Virus record (IMG/VR): IMGVR_UViG_3300018481_000001
Span: 115,935-179,934 of that record
DNA length: 64,000 nt
Strand: one strand, 5' to 3'
From: a virus
Shown here: one piece after another, positions 9,679-17,990 of the stretch
Position numbering within the stretch: position 1 is the stretch's first letter
Layout: each line of letters starts with the position of its first letter
The notes under the pieces: model-generated
Seen by the model: only the letters and a program-made list of their open reading frames with translations
What the model was told of the DNA's origin: nothing
The model's database searches: none
Translations under genes and position numbers: made by a program

Positions 9679-10665
9679 ATGCCTGGAACTGAAGTGAACA
9701 TGGTGCGCAAGACCTATCTCAGGTCTGATGCGTATACCTACGAAATTACCGTGAACTGTGTAACGGCGGGGTCGTTGCCGGATATTTGTATTTTCCTGTT
9801 TAAAATTACGGATGAATCTGATCCTAAAGACGATGAGTTTTTGCGCGTCGTTGCCCCCGGCGACTTCACCTATGCAGCTACGCGTGATGGTGCGCTAGTA
9901 CGTAAAGAAGTGTTCTGGCGAGACAGCATTGCAATATTTAATTTTGATGATCTGGAGACTGCCAATGCGGCCTGGAAAGAGCTATCTGCACGCATTAATG
10001 CTCTGGTTCAGCAAAACGATGTTTTCCTCGCGGACTTTGAAACCGTTGATGATGGAGTGGTACTTTCGTATCCTATGGTGGCGGAGACTGTTCGTGATTC
10101 CCTCATCCAAAAATACGATGAGGCCAATAATTCCTTGTCGAACGCCATTTCCGCTCGCGATACAAAAATCACAAGTTGTTCCGGACACGATGTTGCGATT
10201 GCGGCGGCGCAAGCGCGCATTGATGCCGCCGACGAAGACCTAAAAAATTACCTCACCACCCAGGCCGCGCTGACGGGTCTTCAGGCTACATACGTCAGCC
10301 TGGTAGCACTCTTGGTGGCAGGTAATTCTCAGTTGTCGGGGCTCAATAGCTCTTCCGATGCGACCGATGAACAAAAAGCAGGCTTAAGCACCCAGCTTCT
10401 GTCGGACAGGACAAATTTGACGCTGCTTGGCACCCAGAACGCCGCCTTTGGCAGCCTAGTAACAGGCAGCGTGGCAGGCGCCATTGCAGCGCTCCAGACG
10501 CGTCTGGCGACGCTCCAACAAGAGAAAAACAACCTCGTGTCGGAGCTCAACTTGTGCACGCAGGACATCGCGCGGCTCGAGGCCCAGGTTACTGTGGCCG
10601 AAGAAGTCCGCGATGATGCGCTCGAGAGCGTGTTGGCCGTGTGCCCTGATTTTGAGGCCGCTTGA
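9679..10665 (+). CDS. hypothetical protein with long coiled coil (328 aa)
   Basis: The first 110 or so residues are strand-rich and resemble the product of the gene before it; residues about 130-320 are Ala, Leu, Gln and Glu rich with heptad spacing (for example Q-A-R-I-D-A-A-D-E-D-L and L-Q-T-R-L-A-T-L-Q-Q-E-K), predicting a long coiled coil. This layout fits a small fibre or a structural spacer, but no family is recognised. Its TGA (10663-10665) lies inside the -35 box of the following toxin-antitoxin promoter. Confidence 0.6.
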   Translation: MPGTEVNMVRKTYLRSDAYTYEITVNCVTAGSLPDICIFLFKITDESDPKDDEFLRVVAPGDFTYAATRDGALVRKEVFWRDSIAIFNFDDLETANAAWKELSARINALVQQNDVFLADFETVDDGVVLSYPMVAETVRDSLIQKYDEANNSLSNAISARDTKITSCSGHDVAIAAAQARIDAADEDLKNYLTTQAALTGLQATYVSLVALLVAGNSQLSGLNSSSDATDEQKAGLSTQLLSDRTNLTLLGTQNAAFGSLVTGSVAGAIAALQTRLATLQQEKNNLVSELNLCTQDIARLEAQVTVAEEVRDDALESVLAVCPDFEAA

Positions 10666-10697
10666 CATCGTTATAACGAAACGTTATAACGCGGCGT
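10662..10697 (+). promoter_or_regulatory. sigma70-type promoter with palindromic operator for the toxin-antitoxin pair
   Basis: A consensus -35 box TTGACA (10662-10667), a 17-base spacer and a -10 box TATAAC (10685-10690). Two copies of the self-complementary 10-mer CGTTATAACG lie at 10669-10678 and 10682-10691, separated by AAA; they cover the spacer and the -10 box. This is the arrangement expected for autorepression by a dimeric AbrB/MazE-type antitoxin. The -10 box ends only 7 bases before the antitoxin ATG at 10698 and no ribosome binding site fits, so the transcript would start at or next to the ATG. Confidence 0.85.
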
Positions 10698-10928
10698 ATG
10701 TCTATAGCACTCAAAATAATAACGGTCGGCAATAGCGCGGCGCTCATCCTCAATAAGGACGCGCTGCGTATTCTTCGCGCAGGAAAAGGCGATACCCTCT
10801 ACCTCATTGAAACAGCAGAGGGTGGCGCGCTTGTACCCAAAGATCCGGATGCACGCGCAGAGCTTGATGCGCTCAGCAGCACCATGGATGACCACCGTGA
10901 AGTGTTGCGCGTATTGGCTGGACGATGA
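10698..10928 (+). CDS. AbrB/MazE-type antitoxin
   Basis: A 76-residue antitoxin. The N-terminus has the SpoVT/AbrB swapped-hairpin pattern (K-I-I-T-V-G-N-S-A-A-L-I-L-N-K-D-A-L around residues 6-23, then a G-D-T-L-Y-L strand), which binds DNA as a dimer. The C-terminal 25 residues are acidic and helical and should wrap the toxin. It overlaps the Doc toxin gene by 4 bases (ATGA). The paired palindromes over the promoter are the likely operator. Antitoxins of this fold are a common partner of Doc/Fic toxins. Confidence 0.85.
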   Translation: MSIALKIITVGNSAALILNKDALRILRAGKGDTLYLIETAEGGALVPKDPDARAELDALSSTMDDHREVLRVLAGR

Positions 10929-11299
10929 AACTCCTCACGTTACGAGGAGTGATTGCTGCGCATGACCGACAAATTGAAGAACACGGTGGCGGCACAGGCA
11001 TGCGCGACCAGGGGTTACTCGAAAGTGCCCTTGGGCGCGTAAATATGCATGTTGAATATGATCCAGATGATACGGATATATTCTTTGTTGCTGCCGTGTA
11101 TCTTTCTGGAATTGCGAAAGCACATGCGTTTGCCGACGGTAACAAACGTACAGCTATCGTGGCTGCACTGGGGTTTTTACGCCTCAACAAAACCGAGATA
11201 CGCATCACACCCGCCGAGATTCTTGCGCTTGCGCAAGGCGCTGCAACAAGCCTTAGTCTGGATGAAATCGCCGACTGGTTTCGTACCCGTGCACGCTAA
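10925..11299 (+). CDS. doc: Doc-type Fic toxin
   Basis: A 124-residue Doc/Fic protein. The family motif H-A-F-A-D-G-N-K-R (residues 67-75) is complete, including the catalytic His67 and the G-N-K-R anion-binding loop. Doc of phage P1 phosphorylates EF-Tu and stops translation; the same reaction is likely here. The length matches P1 Doc. The start overlaps the antitoxin stop, as expected for a coupled pair. In a lytic phage such a pair could stabilise the genome, act in superinfection exclusion or have been adopted from a mobile element; the sequence does not decide among these. Confidence 0.9.
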   Translation: MKLLTLRGVIAAHDRQIEEHGGGTGMRDQGLLESALGRVNMHVEYDPDDTDIFFVAAVYLSGIAKAHAFADGNKRTAIVAALGFLRLNKTEIRITPAEILALAQGAATSLSLDEIADWFRTRAR

Positions 11300-11302
11300 T
11301 TT

Positions 11303-12748
11303 TTAGTCTTTGGCGAGAGCCCAACCGACATACGGGTCACTGTTTTCGCTCGGGTCGGTAAGCATTTGTTCTACGTCAGCGAGTTGGCCCGGCCAGAGCA
11401 ATCGAAATAGCTCTGCCTGGGGATCGCGCCAGCGATACCGTATGGCTGTGTGCCAGCGATTATTGTGCTGAACCAGCATGCTGACACCGTCACGATCATG
11501 TGAAATGATCCAGGGTTCTCCTTTTCCAAATTGGTAAAAGCCGTATCTACGATTAAACGAAGCTGCGAATACCGCATGCGCAATTGAGAGCGAAAGGTCC
11601 ATTTCAGTCGCCACTAATTGATGTGACGGCGGAAGTTTGGGTACTGCAGCACGCAGTGCAGCGTAACTATTAAAGGTGACGCGTCTGCCAAGGTTACCTT
11701 TGGCAGCCGCTACGGCATATTTTAGATTTGTGGTATATCCTTCGACAAAGAATCCTGCGAGTCGCGCAGCAATGTTACGTGAACCATTGCCCAACAACGT
11801 CGTGGCGCACTCCTTTCCCGCGTGCGTCATGAGATAAACCATCTCTGCTTTGGAAAACCCTTCGGACCCTTCTGAAAAGGGTGTGGCACCGTAATACCAG
11901 TTTTGAAGGGCTTTCTCTACGTCGCTTTCAACTGCGTGTTTGATGCAGCGGTCAATGCTCCCGCAATCGAGAACACTGTATTCGTTGCCGCGCTTAAAAA
12001 CGCACTGCGCGCACTCTGCTTTTCGGAAGTTGTTTTTGACAACAATACTTTTCCCGCGATCTCGGAACTCTTTTTCACGCTCAGGAATGAGCGCAAAATC
12101 GTAGTTGTCCCATGGACGCAAGGATTCCACAAACGCTGCATCGACCATATACAAACCTGGTTTGTAGTCGTAGCCCGCGATGTTTTTGTAGCGCTGTACT
12201 TGGTGTGCGGCAGTTTCGACGGGTGAAAAGTCTGCCAGGTCCATTTCTGGCATGGTTCGAAAGAGCGTAGATGTAAGGCACGTGCCGTCTTTGATGCGTG
12301 GGCACGGACAATGGCCGGTGCTGCGTTCTAACTGCAGGCAGCTGTCATACATCGAGTCATAATCGACCGCTTCGACGTTCGTGGCAGGGTCACGAATATT
12401 TGCAATAAGCCAACCTTTCGGCTGAGTTTTGCTAATCCATTCATACCCTTCGTCATTAGAAATGCCCTTAACAATAGCAATGGGTTTAACAATACTCTGG
12501 GTATTGAACGACGCCATGACCGTATTGTCATCGATTCGGATTGCCCATACCGAGCGAGCATCGTCGTAAAGACCAGAAAGAACCCACATGGCACGATGTA
12601 CGCTCTCGAACGCCGTGAGACCTTCGGTGTTGTGAAACAAATACCCAGTGCCCGCATCACGGTAGACGTAATTAAACTCTTTATTGCGGGTGCTCTGACG
12701 GCTCTGAACCGACGGCGTCGCTATGCACTGTGTGTAGTATTTCGCCAT
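11303..12748 (-). CDS. unknown protein next to the retron-type reverse transcriptase (481 aa)
   Basis: This is the last gene of the minus-strand chain VWA, 215-residue protein, reverse transcriptase, this gene. Its ATG lies 68 bases inside the 3' end of the reverse transcriptase gene, so it is translated from the same transcript. The product has three cysteine-rich spots: C-L-Q-L-E-R-S-T-G-H-C-P-C-P-R near residue 137, A-E-C-A-Q-C near residue 246, and C-G-S-I-D-R-C near 263. These could bind zinc or an iron-sulfur cluster. I recognise no family. In retron loci a neighbouring gene is usually the toxic effector, which makes this a candidate partner, but it could equally be an ordinary phage protein. 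Confidence 0.65.
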   Translation of the reverse strand: MAKYYTQCIATPSVQSRQSTRNKEFNYVYRDAGTGYLFHNTEGLTAFESVHRAMWVLSGLYDDARSVWAIRIDDNTVMASFNTQSIVKPIAIVKGISNDEGYEWISKTQPKGWLIANIRDPATNVEAVDYDSMYDSCLQLERSTGHCPCPRIKDGTCLTSTLFRTMPEMDLADFSPVETAAHQVQRYKNIAGYDYKPGLYMVDAAFVESLRPWDNYDFALIPEREKEFRDRGKSIVVKNNFRKAECAQCVFKRGNEYSVLDCGSIDRCIKHAVESDVEKALQNWYYGATPFSEGSEGFSKAEMVYLMTHAGKECATTLLGNGSRNIAARLAGFFVEGYTTNLKYAVAAAKGNLGRRVTFNSYAALRAAVPKLPPSHQLVATEMDLSLSIAHAVFAASFNRRYGFYQFGKGEPWIISHDRDGVSMLVQHNNRWHTAIRYRWRDPQAELFRLLWPGQLADVEQMLTDPSENSDPYVGWALAKD

Positions 12749-13757
12749 GACATAAATCCAGTTGTTTTCTTAAATTTAATGCTTTGTCAGGGTTAATCAT
12801 TTGATAATAGGCAATCATGCCCTCAATTTGGGAACGCAGTAGCGCTCCCGAGGCCACGCCCATTTGTGTAGCTACATGATCAAATCCCTGATACCGGCAC
12901 TGATGTATACGAGCGCGGAGCGCGCGATATTGAAGACGCATCACATTCGGCTTTTCGTTGATCGTCATGCCCAACAAACGTTGCTGGGTATTGGATCGCC
13001 CTACCCGCAGTTTGCGCCGATTTACTCGGTAGCCCGCTGCGTGAATAATGTGTGTGACTTCATGAATAAACTCACTGACCTTTTTTCGATCATACAAAGT
13101 ATTCGAGGAAAATGCCAGGTCATCAGCATAGCGGGTGTAAGACATATCCCATGCCAGGCACAATTCGAGTATTCGTTTATCGATTCGGTTGTGAGCTACC
13201 CAGTTACAAATAGCTCCACTGGTTGGAGCACCTTGCGGTACGACATACCTTTTCCCCCTTTCTGTAAAGATAGGAACCGTTGCTAGGTCAGAAATGGCAC
13301 TTGCTACTTCGTAGCAAAAACCAAACTCGTCTTGCAACATGCAGCGCACCCAAGAACGGCGCGTGCTTGGGAAGAATTCTTTGAGGTCAAGAACGATGAG
13401 TACCTTTTTGCCGCTGTGCTGCTCGGCACTGAACCGCGTCGTACGCTCGGGCACGTACGCAGTGATGTGTTTCGGATATTCAATATTAGTAAAAAAGCGT
13501 TTGAGCAGCCGCGTCTGCACAAATTTTAGCCGTTTACTTGGTGCATGAATAATCCGTGTACCGCCCGATTTCTTTTTAATCCGAAATTCTTGATACAATG
13601 CTGCACGGTCTACAATAACACCCATGAGCGTGCGATTACGTACCCCCATGTGGTGTGCGAGCGTCATCGTATCAATGCACCACGGAACGCCAGCGGGCGT
13701 TTGAGAGAAATCAAGGGAGTCGATAATCGTTATTGTCGTCTTGTTGTACGCTGGCAT
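12681..13757 (-). CDS. retron-type reverse transcriptase
   Basis: A 358-residue reverse transcriptase with all core motifs: K-K-S-G-G-T-R-I-I-H-A-P near residues 62-73 (RT1), the first catalytic Asp in L-D-L-K-E-F-F (D124), Q-G-A-P-T-S-G at 175-181 (RT4) and Y-A-D-D at 210-213 (RT5). Features that point to retrons rather than DGR or group II enzymes are A-E-Q-H at 111-114, where retrons have N-A-x-x-H, and the segment Q-R-L-L-G-M-T-I-N-E-K-P-N at 259-271 followed by R-A-L-R-A-R-I-H, where retrons have Q-x-V-T-G-L-x-V-N. The VTG itself is replaced by LLG. I chose ATG 13757 because A-A-G-G-A lies 5 bases upstream; an in-frame start at 13805 is also open. The gene overlaps both neighbours. Confidence 0.9.
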   Translation of the reverse strand: MPAYNKTTITIIDSLDFSQTPAGVPWCIDTMTLAHHMGVRNRTLMGVIVDRAALYQEFRIKKKSGGTRIIHAPSKRLKFVQTRLLKRFFTNIEYPKHITAYVPERTTRFSAEQHSGKKVLIVLDLKEFFPSTRRSWVRCMLQDEFGFCYEVASAISDLATVPIFTERGKRYVVPQGAPTSGAICNWVAHNRIDKRILELCLAWDMSYTRYADDLAFSSNTLYDRKKVSEFIHEVTHIIHAAGYRVNRRKLRVGRSNTQQRLLGMTINEKPNVMRLQYRALRARIHQCRYQGFDHVATQMGVASGALLRSQIEGMIAYYQMINPDKALNLRKQLDLCHGEILHTVHSDAVGSEPSEHPQ

Positions 13758-14358
13758 CACTGTCCTTAATGTCGGCGAAATTGAGACTGCGATAGCAAAT
13801 CTCATCGCCGGGAGTGCACTCTCCTTGCAGTTGCAAAAGCATGCGCGGACATATCATGCAAATGGGTGCAATTTTATTTTGCGGCGCAGGTAGTGGCGTC
13901 GCTAAATAAGCAAATTCATCGTAAGCAGTGACTATGGGACTCGTCATTGCTTTCTTTCTGGCTCTTTCCCATTTTTTAGACGTCAAATAACGTGGACGGA
14001 CAGCATGCCGCGCCTTGGTTGTTAAAACAGGGATTACAGCCAAACGCTGGGTTAGGTCATGTTCTTTGACGAACGCTTCCCACCAACTTTTGGCAGTTAC
14101 GACATCCACGCCGCTAGGTTTCTTGAGGTCTACGTCTTTGCGTTTATGATGCCGCAAATGAATGACTTCAGGCACTAGCGTGCACAGGAGGTCCAACATG
14201 ACTTTGCGCAAAGGCAAAACCATGGCGTACTGAAAAATATTTCCAATAAACTCGGCGTCTGCCTTATGAACAAGGTAGAGTTTATCGAATGGAAATACTT
14301 TACCAACTTTGGAGCGTTGAATATGAATATCAATGATATTATATTTCATCATCCGCAT
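13711..14358 (-). CDS. unknown protein upstream of the reverse transcriptase (215 aa)
   Basis: The gene overlaps the VWA gene by 20 bases at its start and the reverse transcriptase gene by 47 bases at its end. Starts at 14358, 14352 and 14349 are all possible. The protein has a helical N-terminal half, a basic middle (T-S-K-K-W-E-R-A-R-K-K) and a C-terminal cysteine group I-C-M-I-C-P ... G-E-C-T ... I-C-Y, which may bind metal. No family is recognised. It occupies the DNA where a retron would normally encode its msr-msd RNA. Confidence 0.6.
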   Translation of the reverse strand: MRMMKYNIIDIHIQRSKVGKVFPFDKLYLVHKADAEFIGNIFQYAMVLPLRKVMLDLLCTLVPEVIHLRHHKRKDVDLKKPSGVDVVTAKSWWEAFVKEHDLTQRLAVIPVLTTKARHAVRPRYLTSKKWERARKKAMTSPIVTAYDEFAYLATPLPAPQNKIAPICMICPRMLLQLQGECTPGDEICYRSLNFADIKDSDASVQQDDNNDYRLP

Positions 14359-16051
14359 CTTCGAGTTGGTAGTTCTTCATTTTGATCGTGATGTGTCCAG
14401 CTTCTTTCATAACCACGCGGCTATTGGGCGTAAGTAACCAAACGGTGGGAATGGGCAATTTGGTCGAGGGCGGCGGGGCATACCCATCCGTGCAATACAC
14501 CAGAATATCGGGGGCATCGTCTTGTTTGCGGCACATCTCAAGAACGTGTTTGAACCCCGGTTCGAAGTCTGTGCCACCCCGGCCAGTGAGTTCCCAATCG
14601 AGCTCATCGTTGGCGTTAACCCAGTATTCTTTGCTGACGCCCGTATCAATGTAAATGACACAAATACGCACGTCAGAATCAGATTTCTGAATATGCTGGA
14701 GTTCCGACAAACCCTCGCGCAATTCTTGGGTGCCCATCGATCCCGAAGTATCCAACAAATACACAATTGTGAATTTGTTGCTGTGTTTGATACCCGGAAA
14801 CACAGGCATTTGCCGCACGTGGGCATAACGCCGAAATCGCTGGTCATCGTCTTCTTCGGCTTTGGCAGCGTAGACCTTGAGAGCTGCCAATTTTTTAGAG
14901 GGTCGCGACATGCCACGAGATTTCTTCGTTTGCCGTGTGCGCTGCACAATATCGTGCAAAAACGTCGTCCAGTGCACCGTGGGTGGCATGAGCATATTGC
15001 GGATAAGCTCTATTAAATAACCCGGTAATGTACCGCGTGATTTGTAGGTCGAGAGCGTCTCTTTAATAAGCTGCCTGGCGTGCTCCATGAGCTTGTGAAC
15101 TTCTCCCTCGTCGCCGGGCGTCTGGTCCCAACCTAGATGGGGTGCGGAAGCATGCGTAAGCATTTTGACGAGGTTTTTCTCGAGCTCATCCATGGGATCG
15201 CCCGAGCCTCCGCTATGCTGCTCTTTTTCTTCTCCCTTTTCTCGTGATTTACCTTTTCCCTGCCCCTGGCCGGAACCGGTTTTGTCAGACGGTTGGCTGC
15301 CTTCGCCATCACCATCGCCACCCCCGCCGCCTTCATTCTCGGATTCTTCGTCCCCGCCGCCCTCGCCTTCTTCTCCGGGCTCGCCTTTTCCAGGTGACTT
15401 TTGTCCCTTTCCACCCTGCCCCTCGAGCGCTTTTTTGACAGCATCCTGCTGTCCCTTGAGTGCTTCACAAACTGCCTTTTCAACACGCTTGGCCATGTCT
15501 TTGGAGCGACTCTTAAAGAGCGCTAACAACATGGCTTGATAGTCCTCGTAGGACATATCGTTAGGCAGCGGCGGATTGAACCCTTCGGGAATTACCCAAT
15601 AGCCAAGCGGTTCTTTGGGGTCTTTTATCTTGGGCCACGCCTTACACAACATTTCATTGGCCGCGAGATCCACCGCCAAGTTGTTGGTCATGTCGATGAT
15701 TTTTTTATCTTCCTCGAGTTCTGCAATTTTCCGCTTTTGAATATATCGCGGAATGTGCTCGAGAATGAGGTGCAGCACTTCATGTTCGCAGGTGGCGCAA
15801 ATTTCATCGAAACTAACGCGTGCTGCAAACAGCGGGTCGTAGATGAAAATATACTTTCCGCGATGCACCGAAACACCCATCGTCCCAAGGCCTGGAACCA
15901 TGATGCGATCCATCAGGTTGATGACGCGGGCATAGAAGTTTTGGATTTTGACGCTGGTCAGATACGTCAGCGCATCGGCCACGCTGTCGCGGCCTCGAGC
16001 AATCGCCTCTTCCGTACTTTCTGAAGAGACTTTGGGTGCACCTGTTCGCAT
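14339..16051 (-). CDS. DUF2201-type putative metallopeptidase with VWA domain
   Basis: A 570-residue protein with the two parts of the DUF2201 family. The N-terminal domain carries H-E-V-L-H (residues 90-94), a HExxH zinc-peptidase motif. Residues about 200-300 are a low-complexity linker of Gly, Glu, Lys, Asp and Ser. The C-terminal VWA domain has an intact MIDAS: D-T-S-G-S-M at 434-439, the Thr of G-G-T-D-F near 494 and T-D-G near 521-523. Such proteins work with MoxR-type AAA+ ATPases in remodelling or metal insertion, and a MoxR gene lies at 18265-19527. The gene diverges from the plus gene at 16081. Its actual substrate is unknown. Confidence 0.8.
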   Translation of the reverse strand: MRTGAPKVSSESTEEAIARGRDSVADALTYLTSVKIQNFYARVINLMDRIMVPGLGTMGVSVHRGKYIFIYDPLFAARVSFDEICATCEHEVLHLILEHIPRYIQKRKIAELEEDKKIIDMTNNLAVDLAANEMLCKAWPKIKDPKEPLGYWVIPEGFNPPLPNDMSYEDYQAMLLALFKSRSKDMAKRVEKAVCEALKGQQDAVKKALEGQGGKGQKSPGKGEPGEEGEGGGDEESENEGGGGGDGDGEGSQPSDKTGSGQGQGKGKSREKGEEKEQHSGGSGDPMDELEKNLVKMLTHASAPHLGWDQTPGDEGEVHKLMEHARQLIKETLSTYKSRGTLPGYLIELIRNMLMPPTVHWTTFLHDIVQRTRQTKKSRGMSRPSKKLAALKVYAAKAEEDDDQRFRRYAHVRQMPVFPGIKHSNKFTIVYLLDTSGSMGTQELREGLSELQHIQKSDSDVRICVIYIDTGVSKEYWVNANDELDWELTGRGGTDFEPGFKHVLEMCRKQDDAPDILVYCTDGYAPPPSTKLPIPTVWLLTPNSRVVMKEAGHITIKMKNYQLEDADDEI

Positions 16052-16065
16052 GAGTTCGTACTTTC

Positions 16066-16080
16066 TGCTATATTTTATCT
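16066..16080 (+). promoter_or_regulatory. candidate extended -10 promoter for the 330-aa gene
   Basis: TGCTATATT (16066-16074) has the TGn plus -10 form of an extended -10 promoter. It ends 6 bases before the ATG at 16081, and no Shine-Dalgarno sequence is present, so the mRNA may be leaderless. TGCTATAT recurs before the terminase gene at 19527. No convincing -35 box is visible. Confidence 0.35.
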
Positions 16081-17073
16081 ATGAATATCATCGACCAATA
16101 CCATGGCGACCCTCTGTATGCAGATCTCCACGTCTTGACGCGTGAGTACCCTGAGGCGCGCAGCTTGCTAAAAACAGCGAGCTTTGAAGAGAATAAGACA
16201 AAAATCGCACACCTGCCATCGCATGCATTTGCGTGGGAAAGCGAGCGACGATTTCCACTTCACACGCGTGAAGATACTCTTGCTAGTCTCTTTTACCGCA
16301 GTAAGTGTGCTTTTCACGTCCCCACGGATGTGGATGATAAACTCATCGCTGCAGCACAGATTTATAAAATTGATTCCAAATTATTTTCAAAGGTAAAGGT
16401 CGCGAGTACAACGCCGCCGGACTATGCGCTGCCTGAAGAACAGCGGCTGCCGCTGATGGGCGTAGCACAGGTCAAGATGGCAGAAGAAGTTCTCATCCGA
16501 GACCTGGACGTTTTGACGTTGGAGAAGCGCGCCGAAGCCTTTCAGAATTTGTTCAAGGCAGCACGCAGATTCCAGGTACAGCTGGAGCCCCTGTCGCTCA
16601 AGCTGGCCGGTGTCACAGGCAGCGATACCCAGTTCGTGCGGGAATGGCTTGAAGCGCGTGCGGCAGTCGCTCCTGAGGGCACACAGCGCGACGGCTACGA
16701 CAAGTTGGCCCAAGCGGTTGGACAGCTCCCCCGCCACGTGTACGAGCGCCAAACGCTGGTCAAGTTGGCGGGCACGATCGCGACGCTCGATGCGCATGCA
16801 GGGCTTAATCAATATTACGGCCGTAAATTGCCTGACCCCCTATTGACCGTTTTCAACATGGAAAAAGAGGCCGAAGAGACCTGCGATGTCGCAGGCGCTC
16901 AGGTGCCAGTTTCCACATTAATGGGGCTTCCTCCGAGCGTCTGGCAGCAAGTCGATGCACCCGAATTGGGGCCTGTGGCTGCCTCAGGAGATTCGGAGCA
17001 ATTCGCCCAAATATTTAATACGTTGCCTGCGGACTTGAAATACACCATCCGTGATTACGTCTCCAATGCCTGA
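16081..17073 (+). CDS. hypothetical late protein rich in K-x-A motifs (330 aa)
   Basis: A mostly helical protein of unknown family. It contains at least six short hydrophobic-x-K-x-A type motifs (L-L-K-T-A, Q-V-K-M-A, S-L-K-L-A, Y-D-K-L-A, L-V-K-L-A, M-E-K-E-A) that recur in the head-module proteins further along, which suggests that it is a virion or assembly protein even though it is placed apart from that module. No membrane segment, signal peptide or cysteine cluster is present. Its end overlaps the next gene's ATG by 8 bases. Confidence 0.6.
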   Translation: MNIIDQYHGDPLYADLHVLTREYPEARSLLKTASFEENKTKIAHLPSHAFAWESERRFPLHTREDTLASLFYRSKCAFHVPTDVDDKLIAAAQIYKIDSKLFSKVKVASTTPPDYALPEEQRLPLMGVAQVKMAEEVLIRDLDVLTLEKRAEAFQNLFKAARRFQVQLEPLSLKLAGVTGSDTQFVREWLEARAAVAPEGTQRDGYDKLAQAVGQLPRHVYERQTLVKLAGTIATLDAHAGLNQYYGRKLPDPLLTVFNMEKEAEETCDVAGAQVPVSTLMGLPPSVWQQVDAPELGPVAASGDSEQFAQIFNTLPADLKYTIRDYVSNA

Positions 17074-17761
17074 ACGACAAAAGGCTGCGGCACGGGACGC
17101 ATTGTCCAAAGAAATTACTTGCGCGGGCGTTTGTGCGCACGCCATGGAAATTTTATTTAACAATGCATGGCTCCTTTGGGAACCAGAAACGCTATGGATA
17201 GAGCTGAACCACATGGGTACAGAGGTGCCTCCGGGAAACCGAGGCCAAATCATGGCTGCCCGCAGTCTTCTTACTACCGGGCGTTTTTGGTACGACGCGC
17301 ACGCTTACGCGGCTACGTGCATTGCTTTTAATAATGAAGAAGCCGTGCACGTAAGTATCGAGGATGCCCCGGTCGTATACATGAATTGGGCTGTGTACGA
17401 AGCTTCTACAATTATCAAGGATTTAGGTGAGGGAGAAACGCCGCCGGCCTTTGAACACGAAGCTATTGCGTACACCGCTGTACAGCTCGTGCGTGAAGGA
17501 TTTGCTATCTCACCTAAATATTTAGATTTTGCAGACCATGAATTATCGCGGCTATACCCTAAAGAAAATCAAAAACTAAGAGACCAAGTGCGCGAGGGCT
17601 GGCTTTCAGCTCCGAAAACAGCTTCGATGATAGAAGCACCGTTTCCAGAGTCTGCACCAGGAGTCCAACTCGCACGCTTGGCCGCTGTTCAGGCGTATTT
17701 TGATATGCGGGAACAGCGCCGTATCAAACAGTTGTTGGCGCTTAAATCCATGTCTCGATAA
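17066..17761 (+). CDS. hypothetical protein (231 aa)
   Basis: The start ATG at 17066 overlaps the upstream stop (TGA 17071-17073); a GTG at 17051 in the same frame is a less likely start. The product is helical with many Ala, Trp and aromatic residues (N-N-A-W-L-L-W-E-P-E and F-W-Y-D-A-H-A-Y-A-A), and a basic C-terminus. The family is not recognised. Location after a K-x-A-rich late protein and before the terminase gene suggests a structural or head-completion role, unproven. Its 3' end overlaps a convergent gene by 20 bases. Confidence 0.6.
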   Translation: MPERQKAAARDALSKEITCAGVCAHAMEILFNNAWLLWEPETLWIELNHMGTEVPPGNRGQIMAARSLLTTGRFWYDAHAYAATCIAFNNEEAVHVSIEDAPVVYMNWAVYEASTIIKDLGEGETPPAFEHEAIAYTAVQLVREGFAISPKYLDFADHELSRLYPKENQKLRDQVREGWLSAPKTASMIEAPFPESAPGVQLARLAAVQAYFDMREQRRIKQLLALKSMSR

Positions 17762-17990
17762 TCACGGGGTCGTCGTTTTCATCACGTGGAACGCACGCCA
17801 AATCGACACTCTGTTCGAGCTCAAGCCGTGCGGCCTCGTAGGTGTCATATTCAACGTGATAATTTGTAGGTAACGGATTAGGATTTCCAGGAGCGACAAT
17901 CCATCCGCGCACGACCACTTTTCCCGGAATATCTCTGGGATTTTTCGTTACTACATAATGCCACCGTGAGCCTTCGGGAATAGGGTTCAT
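17742..17990 (-). CDS. hypothetical protein (82 aa)
   Basis: A small strand-rich protein at the end of the MoxR operon, overlapping the preceding gene by 4 bases (ATGA) and the convergent plus-strand gene by 20 bases. Patterns such as R-W-H-Y-V-V and Y-H-V-E-Y-D-T-Y-E-A-A suggest a small beta domain with one helix. No known family is recognised. Confidence 0.55.
   Translation of the reverse strand: MNPIPEGSRWHYVVTKNPRDIPGKVVVRGWIVAPGNPNPLPTNYHVEYDTYEAARLELEQSVDLACVPRDENDDPVIIETWI

Noticed and set aside
12681-13757. Diversity-generating retroelement with the tail fibre as target
   Set aside because: The RT has Q-G-A-P-T-S-G and retron-like C-terminal motifs, not the DGR-type motif. I saw no adenine-variable template and variable repeat pair, and the tail fibre ends in a beta-helix, not a C-type lectin fold.
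13758-13960. Retron msr-msd RNA directly upstream of the RT
   Set aside because: Some short palindromes (GAGTGCACTC, GCATG with CATGC) are present but no long paired a1/a2 arms or large msd hairpin; the DNA is also coding for the 215-aa gene. Not enough to call an RNA gene.
15165-15539. A Pro/Ser-rich plus-strand frame opposite the VWA gene linker
   Set aside because: It is the antisense reading of the Gly/Glu/Lys low-complexity linker of the VWA protein, which explains its odd composition.
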